Position numbers and translations under genes: made by a program. From Phenylobacterium sp. (GTDB lineage: Bacteria > Pseudomonadota > Alphaproteobacteria > Caulobacterales > Caulobacteraceae): 45,782 bases of DNA. The stretch spans positions 1 to 45,782 of the forward strand of contig JAGOQB010000019.1 of the NCBI GenBank assembly GCA_017991675.1, written 5' to 3'. Under the pieces are notes generated by a model, which saw only the letters and a list, made by a program, of their open reading frames with translations, was not told where the DNA came from and did not search any database. This document shows, one piece after another, positions 34,010 to 41,710 of the stretch (its first letter is position 1; every line of letters starts with the position of its first letter).

Positions 34010-35010
34010 GCCACGCGGACGCGGGCGGTGCTTTCCGGCAGGTCCTGGCCGAAGGCGCGCTGGAAGAACTCGGCCACGGTGCCGCGCTCGAGCTCGTCGC
34101 ACTTGTTCAGGAAGGTCAGGCGGAAGGCGAAGGCCAGGTCGCCGCCGAAGATCTCGGCGTTCTGGGCCCAGGTGATCACGGTCCGCGGGCTCATGACGGT
34201 CGAGATGTCGCCGTTCATGAAGGCGTTGCGGGTCATGTCGGCGACGCGGACCATCGCGGCGATGGTCCGCTTGCCCTCGGCGGTGTCGTAGTGCGGCGAC
34301 TTGGCCAGCACGATCTCGGCTTCGACGTCGTGCGGCAGGTAGTTCAGCGTGGTGACGATCGACCAGCGGTCCATCTGACCTTGGTTGATCTGCTGGGTGC
34401 CGTGATAGAGGCCGGTGGTGTCGCCCAGACCGATGGTGTTGGTCGTCGAGAACAGCCGGAAGAACGGGTTCGGGCGGATGACGCGGTTCTGGTCGAGCAG
34501 GGTCAGCTTGCCCTGCGCTTCCAGGATGCGCTGGATCACGAACATCACGTCCGGACGGCCGGCGTCGTATTCGTCGAACACCAGCGCCACCGGGCGCTGG
34601 ATCGCCCAGGGCAGGATGCCCTCGCGGAATTCGGTGACCTGCTTGCCGTCCTTCAGGACGATGGCGTCCTTGCCGACCAGGTCGATCCGCGAGACGTGGC
34701 TGTCGAGGTTGACGCGGATCAGCGGCCAGTTGAGGCGCGCGGCGACCTGCTCGATGTGGGTCGACTTGCCGGTGCCGTGATAGCCCTGGACCATCACGCG
34801 GCGGTCGAAGGCGAACCCGGCGCAGATGGCCTTGGTCGTCTCGGCGTCGAACTTGTAGGCCGGGTCGATGTCCGGGACGTGAGCGTCGCGTTCGGAGAAC
34901 GCCGGGACGGTCATGTCGACGTCGACGCCGAAGGTGTCGCGGACCGAGACCTTCTTGTCCGGCACCAGGGCGATGAGCTTGTCTTCTTGCGTATTGGCGA
35001 AAGAGGTCAT
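34006..35010 (-). CDS. cobS: Cobaltochelatase CobS subunit (AAA+ ATPase)
   Basis: AAA+ ATPase of 334 residues that with CobT forms the chaperone complex driving CobN in cobalt insertion. An N-terminal CobS region (1-60) is followed by Walker [10 protein letters not shown] (76-84) and Walker B VFDEYD (144-149). Conserved [10 protein letters not shown] and [14 protein letters not shown] segments are characteristic of CobS. Length is normal. Its stop codon overlaps that of the convergent regulator gene by four bases. In many alphaproteobacteria cobS and cobT are adjacent; here nine kilobases separate their starts. Confidence 0.96.
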   Translation of the reverse strand: MTSFANTQEDKLIALVPDKKVSVRDTFGVDVDMTVPAFSERDAHVPDIDPAYKFDAETTKAICAGFAFDRRVMVQGYHGTGKSTHIEQVAARLNWPLIRVNLDSHVSRIDLVGKDAIVLKDGKQVTEFREGILPWAIQRPVALVFDEYDAGRPDVMFVIQRILEAQGKLTLLDQNRVIRPNPFFRLFSTTNTIGLGDTTGLYHGTQQINQGQMDRWSIVTTLNYLPHDVEAEIVLAKSPHYDTAEGKRTIAAMVRVADMTRNAFMNGDISTVMSPRTVITWAQNAEIFGGDLAFAFRLTFLNKCDELERGTVAEFFQRAFGQDLPESTARVRVA

Positions 35011-35245
35011 GGCGCGGTTCGATTACAAGGTTACGGGGGCGATGCAAACGGCTGTTTGTGGCTGACGTAGCGTCGACCGGGGAAGGCGAACGTCTTTAGC
35101 CGGATTCCGCGGCGCAGGGCAGACCGATTGGGCGCGGCGGGGCAGACCGCCCGCGGCGGGGCGGCGTGGCGCGCGATGTCAAAACTTCGGCGTGTGAGGT
35201 CAAGTTCCCGGGGGTAGGCTGCTCGCCAATCAGGAGGAAACGACC

Positions 35246-36109
35246 ATGGCCGCCACGCTCGCCGAGCCGATCACCGTCACCCCGCAGCCGAGCGGCTTCG
35301 GCGCGCAGGTCACCGGACTGGACCTGTCGCGCCCGCTGGACGCCGCGACCCTGGGCCAGGTCAAGGACGCCTGGGCCCGGCACGCGGTGCTGGCCTTTCC
35401 GGGCCAGCCGCTGAGCCTGGAGGCGCTGGAGGCCTTCACCCTGCAGATCGGGCCGTTTGGGGTCGATCCGTTCATCAAGCCGATGCCCGGCCATCCCAAT
35501 GTGCTGGAGCTGCGCCGCGAGCCGGACGAGACGTCCAAGAACTTCGGGGCCGGCTGGCACTCGGACTGGAGCTTCCAGAAGGAGCCGCCGGCCGCGACGC
35601 TGCTGCGCTCGGAAGTCACCCCGCCGGTCGGCGGCGACACCCTGTTCGCCGACTGCGCACGGGCCTATGACGCGCTCTCGGACGGCATGAAGGCGCTGCT
35701 GGCGCCGCTGCAGGCGGTGCACTCGGCGACCCGCGCCTATGGCACGCAAGGGGCCTACGCCAAGGAGGCGCAGGCGCGGACGATGCAGATCATCGTCTCG
35801 ACCGAGGCCGAGAAGACCCTGACCCACCCGCTGGTCCGCACCCATCCGGTCACCGGCCGCAAGGCGCTGTTCGTCAGCCCGACCTACACCGTCGGCATCG
35901 AGGGCCTGACCTATCAGGAAAGCCACGCGATCCTGGGCTTCCTCTACCAGCACATGACCCAGGAGCAGTTCATCTACCGCCACCACTGGCGCCAGGGGAT
36001 GCTGCTGATGTGGGACAACCGCTGCACGGTGCACTTCGCCGAGGGCGGCTATGACGGCCACCTGCGGGTCATGCACCGCACGACGGTGGCGGGGGATGTG
36101 CCGGTCTAG
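35246..36109 (+). CDS. TauD/TfdA-family 2-oxoglutarate- and Fe(II)-dependent dioxygenase
   Basis: Non-haem iron oxygenase of 287 residues. The iron ligands are H105 and D107 (WHSDWS) and distal H263 (CTVHFAEG), and R278 (MHRTT) should bind 2-oxoglutarate. TauD-like enzymes hydroxylate sulfonates such as taurine, or aryloxyacids and related carboxylates. No sulfonate transporter or other sulfur genes are near, so the substrate is open. The start has a strong ribosome site, AGGAGG, about eight bases upstream. Monocistronic, followed by a long palindromic repeat. Confidence 0.93.
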   Translation: MAATLAEPITVTPQPSGFGAQVTGLDLSRPLDAATLGQVKDAWARHAVLAFPGQPLSLEALEAFTLQIGPFGVDPFIKPMPGHPNVLELRREPDETSKNFGAGWHSDWSFQKEPPAATLLRSEVTPPVGGDTLFADCARAYDALSDGMKALLAPLQAVHSATRAYGTQGAYAKEAQARTMQIIVSTEAEKTLTHPLVRTHPVTGRKALFVSPTYTVGIEGLTYQESHAILGFLYQHMTQEQFIYRHHWRQGMLLMWDNRCTVHFAEGGYDGHLRVMHRTTVAGDVPV

Positions 36110-36125
36110 GGGGCAAGGCCCAAGG

Positions 36126-36269
36126 TGTCATCTCGGCTGGAGCGAAGCGGAAGGCCGGGACCCATTCGCGCCGAAGCGGCGGGCGTCTGGCGCCGTTGGG
36201 CGCTCCATCCTGAAGGATCAGGTGTTCATGGGTCCCGGTCTTCGGCCTGCGGCCGAAACCGGGATGACA
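36126..36269. repeat. Long palindromic intergenic repeat, family A (variant 2)
   Basis: The segment runs from TGTCATCTCGGC to CCGGGATGACA, with inner GGCCGGGACCCAT and ATGGGTCCCGG arms. The right half GGTGTTCATGGGTCCCGGTC is repeated almost exactly at 45520-45545. It shares GGGACCCA/TGGGTCCC and CCGGGATGA with the elements at 36989 and 40521. It occupies most of the gap between the dioxygenase and the SnoaL-like gene, both of which end here. Confidence 0.8.
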
Positions 36270-36279
36270 GCTGAAGAGG

Positions 36280-36831
36280 CTACGGGGCCGCGCCGATCTG
36301 GGTCATGAAGGCGGCGTTGTCCCAGAACAGCCATTCCTCCTTCATGCGGCCGTTCTCCCAGCGGGCGACGGTCATCATCGGCAGAGTGAAGGTCTTGCCG
36401 GTCGGCTGGAGCTGCTGGCCGTTCCCGAGGTCCATCGGCTTGGAGAAGGTGCCGGTCATGATCCCCTGGACCGCCGTAAAGTCGCCGTCCGCCAGCTTGA
36501 TCGGGTGCTGCTTGATCGTCGTGTCCGGCGCGAAGGCGAACTGCGGCTTGAGCTTGGCGAGGTGGTCGGGGATGCCGGTGGTCGTCGTGCCGTCGGGGTA
36601 GTGGACGACGATGTCCTCGGCGTGGCTCTTGTTGAACTCGTCCCACTTCTGGCCGCTGTAGACCCGGAAATCGAGGTCGTCGAAGTTGGCGAGATTGGCC
36701 TTCTGCTGCTCGGTGTGGCCTGCCGGCGCCGCGGCTGTGGCGGGGGCCTTGGTGGTCGCCGCCGGGGGCGAGCAGGCCGCGAGCAAGGCGGCGGCCATCA
36801 GCGGTCGGGCAAACAGTTCAAGTGCACGCAC
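36280..36831 (-). CDS. SnoaL-like (NTF2-fold) lipoprotein
   Basis: A 183-residue lipoprotein. The signal ends in a lipobox LLAAC with C20, then a Thr/Ala/Pro-rich linker reaches about residue 45. The NTF2-like SnoaL/ester-cyclase domain occupies 48-180 (YSGQKWDEFNKSHAEDIVVHYPDG, TFTLPMMTVARWENGRMKEEWLFWDN). Cytoplasmic relatives are polyketide cyclases or limonene-epoxide-hydrolase-like enzymes; an exported lipoprotein version has no known function. It converges on the dioxygenase gene across a repeat. Confidence 0.82.
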   Translation of the reverse strand: MRALELFARPLMAAALLAACSPPAATTKAPATAAAPAGHTEQQKANLANFDDLDFRVYSGQKWDEFNKSHAEDIVVHYPDGTTTTGIPDHLAKLKPQFAFAPDTTIKQHPIKLADGDFTAVQGIMTGTFSKPMDLGNGQQLQPTGKTFTLPMMTVARWENGRMKEEWLFWDNAAFMTQIGAAP

Positions 36832-36988
36832 GACACAAGCTCCTGTGGAGGCGCGGCCGTCGAGGGCCGCCTGCTTAACGCGCGGCGGGGCGTTTGAGGG
36901 GCGGCCGGTTCAGACCGGCGAGCGCCAGACGGTCAGCGGTCCAAGCGGGAGGAAGCCGCGGCGGGTGGAGCGCCGCATTCAACACCGC

Positions 36989-37090
36989 TCATCCCGGCGA
37001 AGGCCGGGACCCAAGCGGCGCTTGGGCGAGGTGGAAGCATTGTCGGTTGGCTTGCGATTCAGCTTGGGTCCCGGCCTTCGCCGGGATGAG
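36989..37090. repeat. Long perfect inverted repeat, family A (variant 1)
   Basis: Arms of 29 bases (36989-37017 and 37062-37090) are exact reverse complements, beginning CTCATCCCGGCGAAGGCCGG and ending GGCCTTCGCCGGGATGAG, around a 44-base centre. An almost identical element is at 40521-40623. It fills the 330-base gap between the SnoaL-like and phosphotransferase genes, where I see no gene. Confidence 0.88.
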
Positions 37091-37160
37091 GGGCGGGCCA
37101 GCCAAGAGCTTGAACCTGCGAATTCCCTAAGTCGGCGCCGATCACTGAGCGAAGTCGCCC

Positions 37161-37832
37161 CTACCCCTCCCGCGCCGCCAGCCGCGCGGCCAGGGTGCGG
37201 GTGCGGCGGGCGGCGGTCCAGGCGGCGCCGGCGGCGATGACCAGCAGGCCGAGGATGACGGCCTGGCCGTTCCAGCCCCACAGCGGCTCGAAGGCGGCCA
37301 GCGCGCAGGTGGCGGTGAGGGCGGCCATGCGGTGCGGCTTGGCCATGGGCCCTGAGAAGTCGGCCGGGAAGCCGAGGCCGCGGCCGAGCTCGCGGACATA
37401 GGCGGTGAGCACCGCCAGCACCGCGGCGGCCCAGCCGAGCGGGGCGCCGAGCGTGAAGCCGGAGAGATCGGCGAAATAGCCGGCCCCGACCAGGAACAGG
37501 GCGTCGGCGATGCGGTCGGGCAGCTCGTTCCAGATCGGCCCCGACGGACCGCCCTTGCCGTGCTCGACCGCCACCATGCCGTCGAGCAGGTTGCAGAGCA
37601 GGCGCAGCTGGATGCAGACCCCGGCGCCGATCAGCAGCGCGCCGCGATGGAACGGCGTCTGGTCGCCGGCCGCATAGAGGAAGGCCAGCAGGCCGAGCAG
37701 GGCGAAGATGATGCTGCCCGCCGAGACCATGTCCGGGCTGGCGCCGGCCTTGGCCAGGCCCGAGGCCAGGCCCTGGGCCCAGCCGGTCCCGCGCGACTTC
37801 AGGGGACGGCGGTTCTCTGGGGTCTCGGTCAT
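37161..37832 (-). CDS. CDP-alcohol phosphotransferase family membrane protein, atypical motif
   Basis: Integral membrane enzyme-like protein of 223 residues with about six hydrophobic segments. The family motif D-x2-DG-x2-AR-x8-G-x3-D-x3-D is recognisable with exact spacing but altered: N81-x2-D84-G85-x2-A88-V89-x8-G98-x3-N102-x3-D106. Two of four metal-ligand aspartates are Asn and the Arg is Val. I recall similar Asn substitutions in E. coli YnbA-type members. ATG 37832 overlaps the stop of the upstream small membrane protein (TGATG). It lies opposite CdsA- and PlsC-like genes, which suggests a dedicated phospholipid or CDP-activated lipid pathway; the product is unknown. Confidence 0.85.
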   Translation of the reverse strand: MTETPENRRPLKSRGTGWAQGLASGLAKAGASPDMVSAGSIIFALLGLLAFLYAAGDQTPFHRGALLIGAGVCIQLRLLCNLLDGMVAVEHGKGGPSGPIWNELPDRIADALFLVGAGYFADLSGFTLGAPLGWAAAVLAVLTAYVRELGRGLGFPADFSGPMAKPHRMAALTATCALAAFEPLWGWNGQAVILGLLVIAAGAAWTAARRTRTLAARLAAREG

Positions 37833-38224
37833 CAGGGGGCCTTGGCTTGGCCGCGCGCCAGGGTCGCGGCGTAGACGATGGCGTAGAAGGTGGAGACCGA
37901 CCACGGCACGGCGATGGTGCGGGCGACTTCGGGCGTGCCGATCAGCGTGTGGACGCCGACCAGCAGGGCGAGGATCGCGGTCGCGGTGATCGCCGGCGGG
38001 ACGACATAGGCCAGCGCGCCGGAAAACCGCGGGCTCATCGCCTCCAGCGCCCGCTTGAGCACCAGGGTGATCAGGCCCGAGAGCACGCCTTGCGCCGCCG
38101 CCGGCAGGGCGGCGGCGGCCAGGCCGTGGCCGGCGTTGGCGAACAAGGCCCAGCCGCCCATGGCCAGGAAGGCGAAGCCGACATGGGCGAAGGTCGAGCC
38201 GGCGAAGGTGCGGAACGCGCTCAA
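37832..38224 (-). CDS. Small four-helix membrane protein of the phospholipid module
   Basis: About 130 residues with four hydrophobic helices (FAHVGFAFLAMGGWALFA, LPAAAQGVLSGLITLV, YVVPPAITATAILALLVGV, SVSTFYAIVYAATL). The start is uncertain. TTG 38224 (MSAFRTFAG) is the first candidate that avoids the divergent cdsA-like gene, and it lacks a clear ribosome site. Its stop overlaps the start of the CDP-alcohol phosphotransferase, so the two are co-translated. I do not recognise a family with confidence. It may be a partner or flippase-like accessory of the module. Confidence 0.7.
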   Translation of the reverse strand: MSAFRTFAGSTFAHVGFAFLAMGGWALFANAGHGLAAAALPAAAQGVLSGLITLVLKRALEAMSPRFSGALAYVVPPAITATAILALLVGVHTLIGTPEVARTIAVPWSVSTFYAIVYAATLARGQAKAP

Positions 38225-38314
38225 AGGTGGCAGGAGGGGGCTTTGCTGCTGGGGGATGGAATCTGCGCCGCCATCCGCTGTACGGTCAAGCCGCGGGCGA
38301 ACGGGAGCTAGGGC

Positions 38315-39280
38315 ATGGACGCAGTCACGGGGTTCTTCGCCCAGCAGTCGCCGGTGGTGCTGTGGGGGCTTGGCGGGGTGCTGGCCGTGCTGACCCTGGC
38401 GGTCGCGATCACCGCCCTGCTGCCGGTGCTCAAGCCCGCCGGCGACTTCACCAACCTGCGCCAGCGAATCGCCTCGTGGTGGGTGATGATCGCGCTGCTG
38501 GCCGGGGCGCTGCTGGCCGGCTGGCAGATGTTCACGACGCTGATGATCGCGATCTCGTTCATCGCCCTGCGCGAGTTCCTGTCGCTGGCCCCGGTGCGGC
38601 GCGAGGACCGGCTGATCGTGCTGGCGGCGTTCGTGGCGATGGGGATCAACTACCTCTTCATCATCATCGACGACTACGGCCTCTATCGGGTGTTCATCCC
38701 GACCTATGTGTTCCTGATCATCCCGTTCCTGATGGCCTGCATCGGCCAGACGCGGGCGTTCCTGGCGACCACGGCGACGTTCCACTGGGCCATCGTCACC
38801 TGCGTCTACAACCTCGGCTACATCGCCTTCCTGATGCGCACGCCGGCCGCCGAGGCGCAGCCGGCCGGGGCGGCGGGGCTGGTGTTCTTCCTGCTGGTGG
38901 TCACCGAGGCCAACGACGTGGCGCAGTACGTCTGGGGCAAGCTGCTGGGCAAGCGCAAGATCGTGCCCAAGGTCAGCCCCAACAAGACCTGGGCGGGCTT
39001 CATCGGCGGCTGGGTCACCACCAGCGCGCTGATCTGGTTCCTAGGTCCGGTGTTCACGCCGCTGAGCGGGATCGGGCTGGCGTGCCTGGCGCTCTTCCTG
39101 CCGCTGGCGGGCTTCGCCGGCGACGTGACGATGAGCGCCATCAAACGCGACATCGGGGTCAAGGACACCAGCGCGCTGATCCCCGGCCACGGCGGGCTGC
39201 TGGACCGGGCCGACAGCCTGACCTTCACCGCGCCGCTCTACTTCCACATCCTCGCCTACTTCGTCCTGGATCACTTCTGA
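38315..39280 (+). CDS. Phosphatidate cytidylyltransferase (CdsA family)
   Basis: Membrane enzyme of 321 residues that makes CDP-diacylglycerol from phosphatidic acid and CTP. About eight hydrophobic helices precede the CdsA signature at the C-terminus, SAIKRDIGVKDTSALIPGHG followed by GLLDRADS, which contains the metal-binding Asp and Lys-Asp pair. KVSPNKTWAG is the other conserved site. It is longer than minimal CdsA and not next to the usual uppS/dxr/rseP genes, so it is probably a second, specialised copy of YnbB type. Its stop overlaps the PlsC-like start (TGATG). Confidence 0.92.
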   Translation: MDAVTGFFAQQSPVVLWGLGGVLAVLTLAVAITALLPVLKPAGDFTNLRQRIASWWVMIALLAGALLAGWQMFTTLMIAISFIALREFLSLAPVRREDRLIVLAAFVAMGINYLFIIIDDYGLYRVFIPTYVFLIIPFLMACIGQTRAFLATTATFHWAIVTCVYNLGYIAFLMRTPAAEAQPAGAAGLVFFLLVVTEANDVAQYVWGKLLGKRKIVPKVSPNKTWAGFIGGWVTTSALIWFLGPVFTPLSGIGLACLALFLPLAGFAGDVTMSAIKRDIGVKDTSALIPGHGGLLDRADSLTFTAPLYFHILAYFVLDHF

Positions 39281-39918
39281 TGCGTTGGTTCCGCCGCTTC
39301 GTCCTGGTGCTGATCGGCCGCCCGATCGCGCGGGTGTTCACCGGGGCCGACATCGTCGGGCGCGAAAAGCTGCCGCTGAAGGGGCCGGCGATTCTGGCCG
39401 CCAACCACGCCAGCCATGTCGACACCATCCTGATGCTGACGCTCTATCCGTCCAAGGGGCTGGACCGGGTGCGGCCGGCGGCGGCGGCCGACTACTTCCT
39501 GCGCGGCGGGCTGATCAGCTGGCTGTCCAACACCATCATCGGCATCGTGCCGGTGGCGCGCGACAAGGCCGGGACCGGGGTCGACGTGCTGGAGCCGGTG
39601 CGCGCGGCGCTGAAGGCCGGCGACATCGTGCTGATCTTCCCGGAGGGCACGCGCGGCGACGGCGAGGAGATGGCCCAGCTGAAGAGCGGGGTGGCGCGGC
39701 TGGCCGCCGACGTGCCCGAGGCGCCGGTCTATCCGATCTGGCTGCAGGGCGCGGGCCGGGTGCTGCCCAAGGGCGAGGCGCTGCCGGTGCCGATGAACTG
39801 CACGGTGCTGGTCGGCGACCCGCTGCACTGGCAGGGCGACCGCCAGGCGTTCCTGGACGAGCTGCGCGGGCGGCTGGAAGAGCTGAAGGCCAAGGCACCG
39901 CCGCAGCGGTGGGCTTGA
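39280..39918 (+). CDS. 1-acyl-sn-glycerol-3-phosphate acyltransferase-like (PlsC family)
   Basis: Membrane-associated acyltransferase of 212 residues. The catalytic HxxxxD motif is NHASHVD (H43, D48) and the substrate motif is FPEGTR (120-125). VPVARDK is the third conserved block. It would acylate lysophosphatidic acid to phosphatidic acid, the substrate of the upstream CdsA-like enzyme. The ATG overlaps the cdsA stop in TGATG, so the pair is co-translated. The acyl preference cannot be told. Confidence 0.92.
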   Translation: MRWFRRFVLVLIGRPIARVFTGADIVGREKLPLKGPAILAANHASHVDTILMLTLYPSKGLDRVRPAAAADYFLRGGLISWLSNTIIGIVPVARDKAGTGVDVLEPVRAALKAGDIVLIFPEGTRGDGEEMAQLKSGVARLAADVPEAPVYPIWLQGAGRVLPKGEALPVPMNCTVLVGDPLHWQGDRQAFLDELRGRLEELKAKAPPQRWA

Positions 39919-39926
39919 CGGGTTAG

Positions 39927-40034
39927 TTGCTCCCCCCTGGGGGAGCAGTCAGCCGATTGGCTGACGGAGGGCGATTGCGGACTCAGCAGGCCCCCTCCGT
40001 CGCGCTACGCGCGCCACCTCCCCCAGCGGGGGAG
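39927..40034. repeat. Palindromic intergenic repeat, family B
   Basis: It begins TTGCTCCCCCCTGGGGGAGC, contains AGCCGATTGGCTGACGGAGG, then mirror segments GGCCCCCTCCGTC and CTCCCCCAGCGGGGGAGG. It resembles 24787-24836 and the truncated copy at 45642. It fills the gap between the PlsC-like and GFA genes. Confidence 0.78.
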
Positions 40035-40107
40035 GAATTATCGGCCGACTGCTGACACGTTCCGGCGCGCCTCTGCGCATTCTGTCGCTCCAACAATGGA
40101 GGCGAGG

Positions 40108-40500
40108 ATGATCCGGGGAAGCTGCAATTGCGGGGCGGTCAGGTTCGAGCTGGCTGCGGCGCCGACGATGATGGGCACGTGCCACTGTTCGCGCTGCCGC
40201 AAGGCCGGGGCCGGGACGTTCGTGCTGGTGGCGCGAGACACGTTGCGCTGGATCGCCGGGCGGGAGGCGGTGGCGAGCTATGCGCCCGAGCCGCCGTTCA
40301 AGTACGCGCGCTGCTTCTGCCGCCATTGCGGGACCGGGCTGGGGGAGATCGGCTCGGACGCCGAGACCTTCCCGATCGCCGCCCACTGCCTGGACGACGA
40401 CCCGCAGGTGCGTAACCGGTTCCATGAGTGGGTGTCGGTCAAGCCGGCCTGGTACGAGATCTGCGACGAGGCCAGGCGGTTTCCGGAGAACCCAGGGTAG
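40108..40500 (+). CDS. GFA/CENP-V family zinc protein
   Basis: A 130-residue protein of the glutathione-dependent formaldehyde-activating enzyme fold. Zinc ligands are visible in SCNCGAVRF, CHCSRCRK and CFCRHCG, matching the family's two zinc sites. True Gfa adds glutathione to formaldehyde, but most homologues are uncharacterised. ATG 40108 is chosen because GGAGG lies five bases before it; an upstream in-frame ATG at 40096 overlaps that site. No formaldehyde-oxidation genes are near. Confidence 0.9.
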   Translation: MIRGSCNCGAVRFELAAAPTMMGTCHCSRCRKAGAGTFVLVARDTLRWIAGREAVASYAPEPPFKYARCFCRHCGTGLGEIGSDAETFPIAAHCLDDDPQVRNRFHEWVSVKPAWYEICDEARRFPENPG

Positions 40501-40520
40501 GGCGGCGGACCCCGACGCCG

Positions 40521-40623
40521 CTCACCCCGGCGAAAGCCGGGGCCCAAGCGGCGCTTCGGCCTGGCTGGAGCGTCGTTCGCGAGTTTGGGATTCCGCTTGG
40601 GTCCCGGCTTTCGCCGGGATGAG
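40521..40623. repeat. Long inverted repeat, family A (variant 1 copy)
   Basis: The left arm (40521-40549) begins CTCACCCCGGCGAAAGCCGG and the right arm (40595-40623) ends GGCTTTCGCCGGGATGAG. They are complementary except for about two positions. The element is nearly identical to 36989-37090, including the flanking AAGCGGCGCTT in the centre. It separates the convergent GFA and J-domain genes. Confidence 0.85.
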
Positions 40624-40633
40624 CGGAGGGCCG

Positions 40634-41287
40634 TCAGGCCATCTTGGCCTTCTTGAGGACCTGATAGGCCTTGATCACGCGCTGGAGCTTGTGCTCGGCC
40701 GAGCGGTCGCCGCCGTTGGAGTCTGGGTGGGTGCGCTTGACCAGCTCGATGTAGCGGGCGCGGATGGCCGGGCCGTCGGCGTCCTCGTCGAGGTCGAGGT
40801 CGGCCAGGGCGTTGCGTTCGAGCTTGCCGAGCCGGCGGGTCGGTTCAGCGGGCTTGGCCTGCGTCTTGGCGCCGGCCCCGAACAGGCTGAACGGGTCGGC
40901 GTAGCCCTCGCCCTTGCCGAAGCCGTGGGCCGCGCCTGCGGCCTCACGCGTGAACTTGCTGGCCTTGAACTGCCAGGTCGGGCGGTCGCCGACCGCACTC
41001 TGGGCCTGGCGATTGCGGATCTCGCCCTCGCTCATGCCGGCGAAGAAGTCCCACTGCTTGTTGTACTCGGCCGCGTGCGGCTGGCAGAACCAGTAGTGCT
41101 CGTTGAGCATGTCGCGCGATTTGGGCGCGCGCGCGCTCGCCGCCGTCCGGCAGCCCGGATGGTCGCAAGCCCGTTCGCCGGGCTTCAGCGCATAGACATC
41201 GTCGTTCCGCTTGGCCTCCTCCTCCGAACCGGGGGGACGCACTCGGATATCGACGAACTTAGGCTTGTATTGAAACGCGCCGGCCAT
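40634..41287 (-). CDS. J-domain (DnaJ-like) protein
   Basis: Cytoplasmic DnaJ-type co-chaperone of 217 residues. The J domain is at the C-terminus (about 155-215) with the HPD motif at 187-189 (VKRTHPDSNGGDRS). The N-terminal region contains a probable metal-binding set of Cys/His (ACDHPGCRT, HYWFCQPHAAEYN). This C-terminal-J arrangement is characteristic of an alphaproteobacterial family found beside bolA and cobS. It is divergent from bolA across 52 bases, so the two share a promoter region. Confidence 0.92.
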   Translation of the reverse strand: MAGAFQYKPKFVDIRVRPPGSEEEAKRNDDVYALKPGERACDHPGCRTAASARAPKSRDMLNEHYWFCQPHAAEYNKQWDFFAGMSEGEIRNRQAQSAVGDRPTWQFKASKFTREAAGAAHGFGKGEGYADPFSLFGAGAKTQAKPAEPTRRLGKLERNALADLDLDEDADGPAIRARYIELVKRTHPDSNGGDRSAEHKLQRVIKAYQVLKKAKMA

Positions 41288-41339
41288 GGCCCAAGTATGA
41301 GGCTCCCTGAGTCCCTTTCAAGAATTGAACATCGATACG

Positions 41340-41615
41340 ATGGGCGCCATATTTGAGGCCATCCGCCAGAAGCTGAACGCGGCGTTTTCGCCCACCCGCC
41401 TGGAAGTCGTCGACGACTCCGACCGCCATGCCGGTCATGCAGGCGCCACGCCCGGCGGGGAAAGTCACTTCAATGTGCTGATCGAGTCCGCGGCCTTCGC
41501 CGGAGTGTCCAAGGTGGTGCGCCAGCGACTGGTCTACAAGGCTCTGGCCGACGAGCTGGCCGGTCCGGTGCACGCGTTGTCGGTCAAGGCGCTGGCGCCG
41601 GGCGAAGGCGCCTAA
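41340..41615 (+). CDS. BolA family protein
   Basis: BolA-like protein of 91 residues, probably acting with a monothiol glutaredoxin in iron-sulfur cluster handling, or as a DNA-binding regulator. The core reads RLEVVDDSDRHAGH, SHFNVLIESAAFAG, RQRLVYKALADE and VHALSVKAL. The invariant His of VHALS is a cluster ligand in the family. ATG 41340 was chosen over the upstream TTG 41325. It is divergent from the J-domain gene, a conserved pairing in alphaproteobacteria. Confidence 0.93.
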   Translation: MGAIFEAIRQKLNAAFSPTRLEVVDDSDRHAGHAGATPGGESHFNVLIESAAFAGVSKVVRQRLVYKALADELAGPVHALSVKALAPGEGA

Positions 41616-41643
41616 AAACAACACCGCGGACCGGAACGAGCGT

Positions 41644-41672
41644 TTGAACGTTCGTAGCTGGGTCCGCATAAT
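41644..41672 (+). promoter_or_regulatory. Near-consensus sigma-70 promoter of the molybdoenzyme operon
   Basis: TTGAAC (41644-41649) and CATAAT (41667-41672) are separated by exactly 17 bases. Transcription should start around 41679-41681, 30 bases before the first gene. GAACGTTC, an 8-bp palindrome, overlaps the -35 box. This is the best-matching promoter in the window. Confidence 0.75.
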
Positions 41673-41680
41673 AGCAACGT

Positions 41681-41696
41681 ATGTGAGCGCTCACAT
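41681..41696. promoter_or_regulatory. LacI-type operator, perfect 16-bp palindrome
   Basis: ATGTGAGCGCTCACAT is a perfect palindrome placed at the expected transcription start of the molybdoenzyme operon, the classic repressor position. TGTGAGCGCTCACA is identical to the core of the symmetric lac operator. LacI/GalR-family proteins recognise such central-CG palindromes. No LacI-family gene is in the window, so the repressor would be encoded elsewhere. Confidence 0.7.
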
Positions 41697-41710
41697 CAGG
41701 GGAGGTGGGG

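Noticed and set aside
41681-41696. A CRP/FNR site as explanation for the TGTGA...TCACA palindrome
   Set aside because: CRP sites need a six-base spacer between TGTGA and TCACA; here the spacer is only four bases (GCGC). The lac-operator type fits better.
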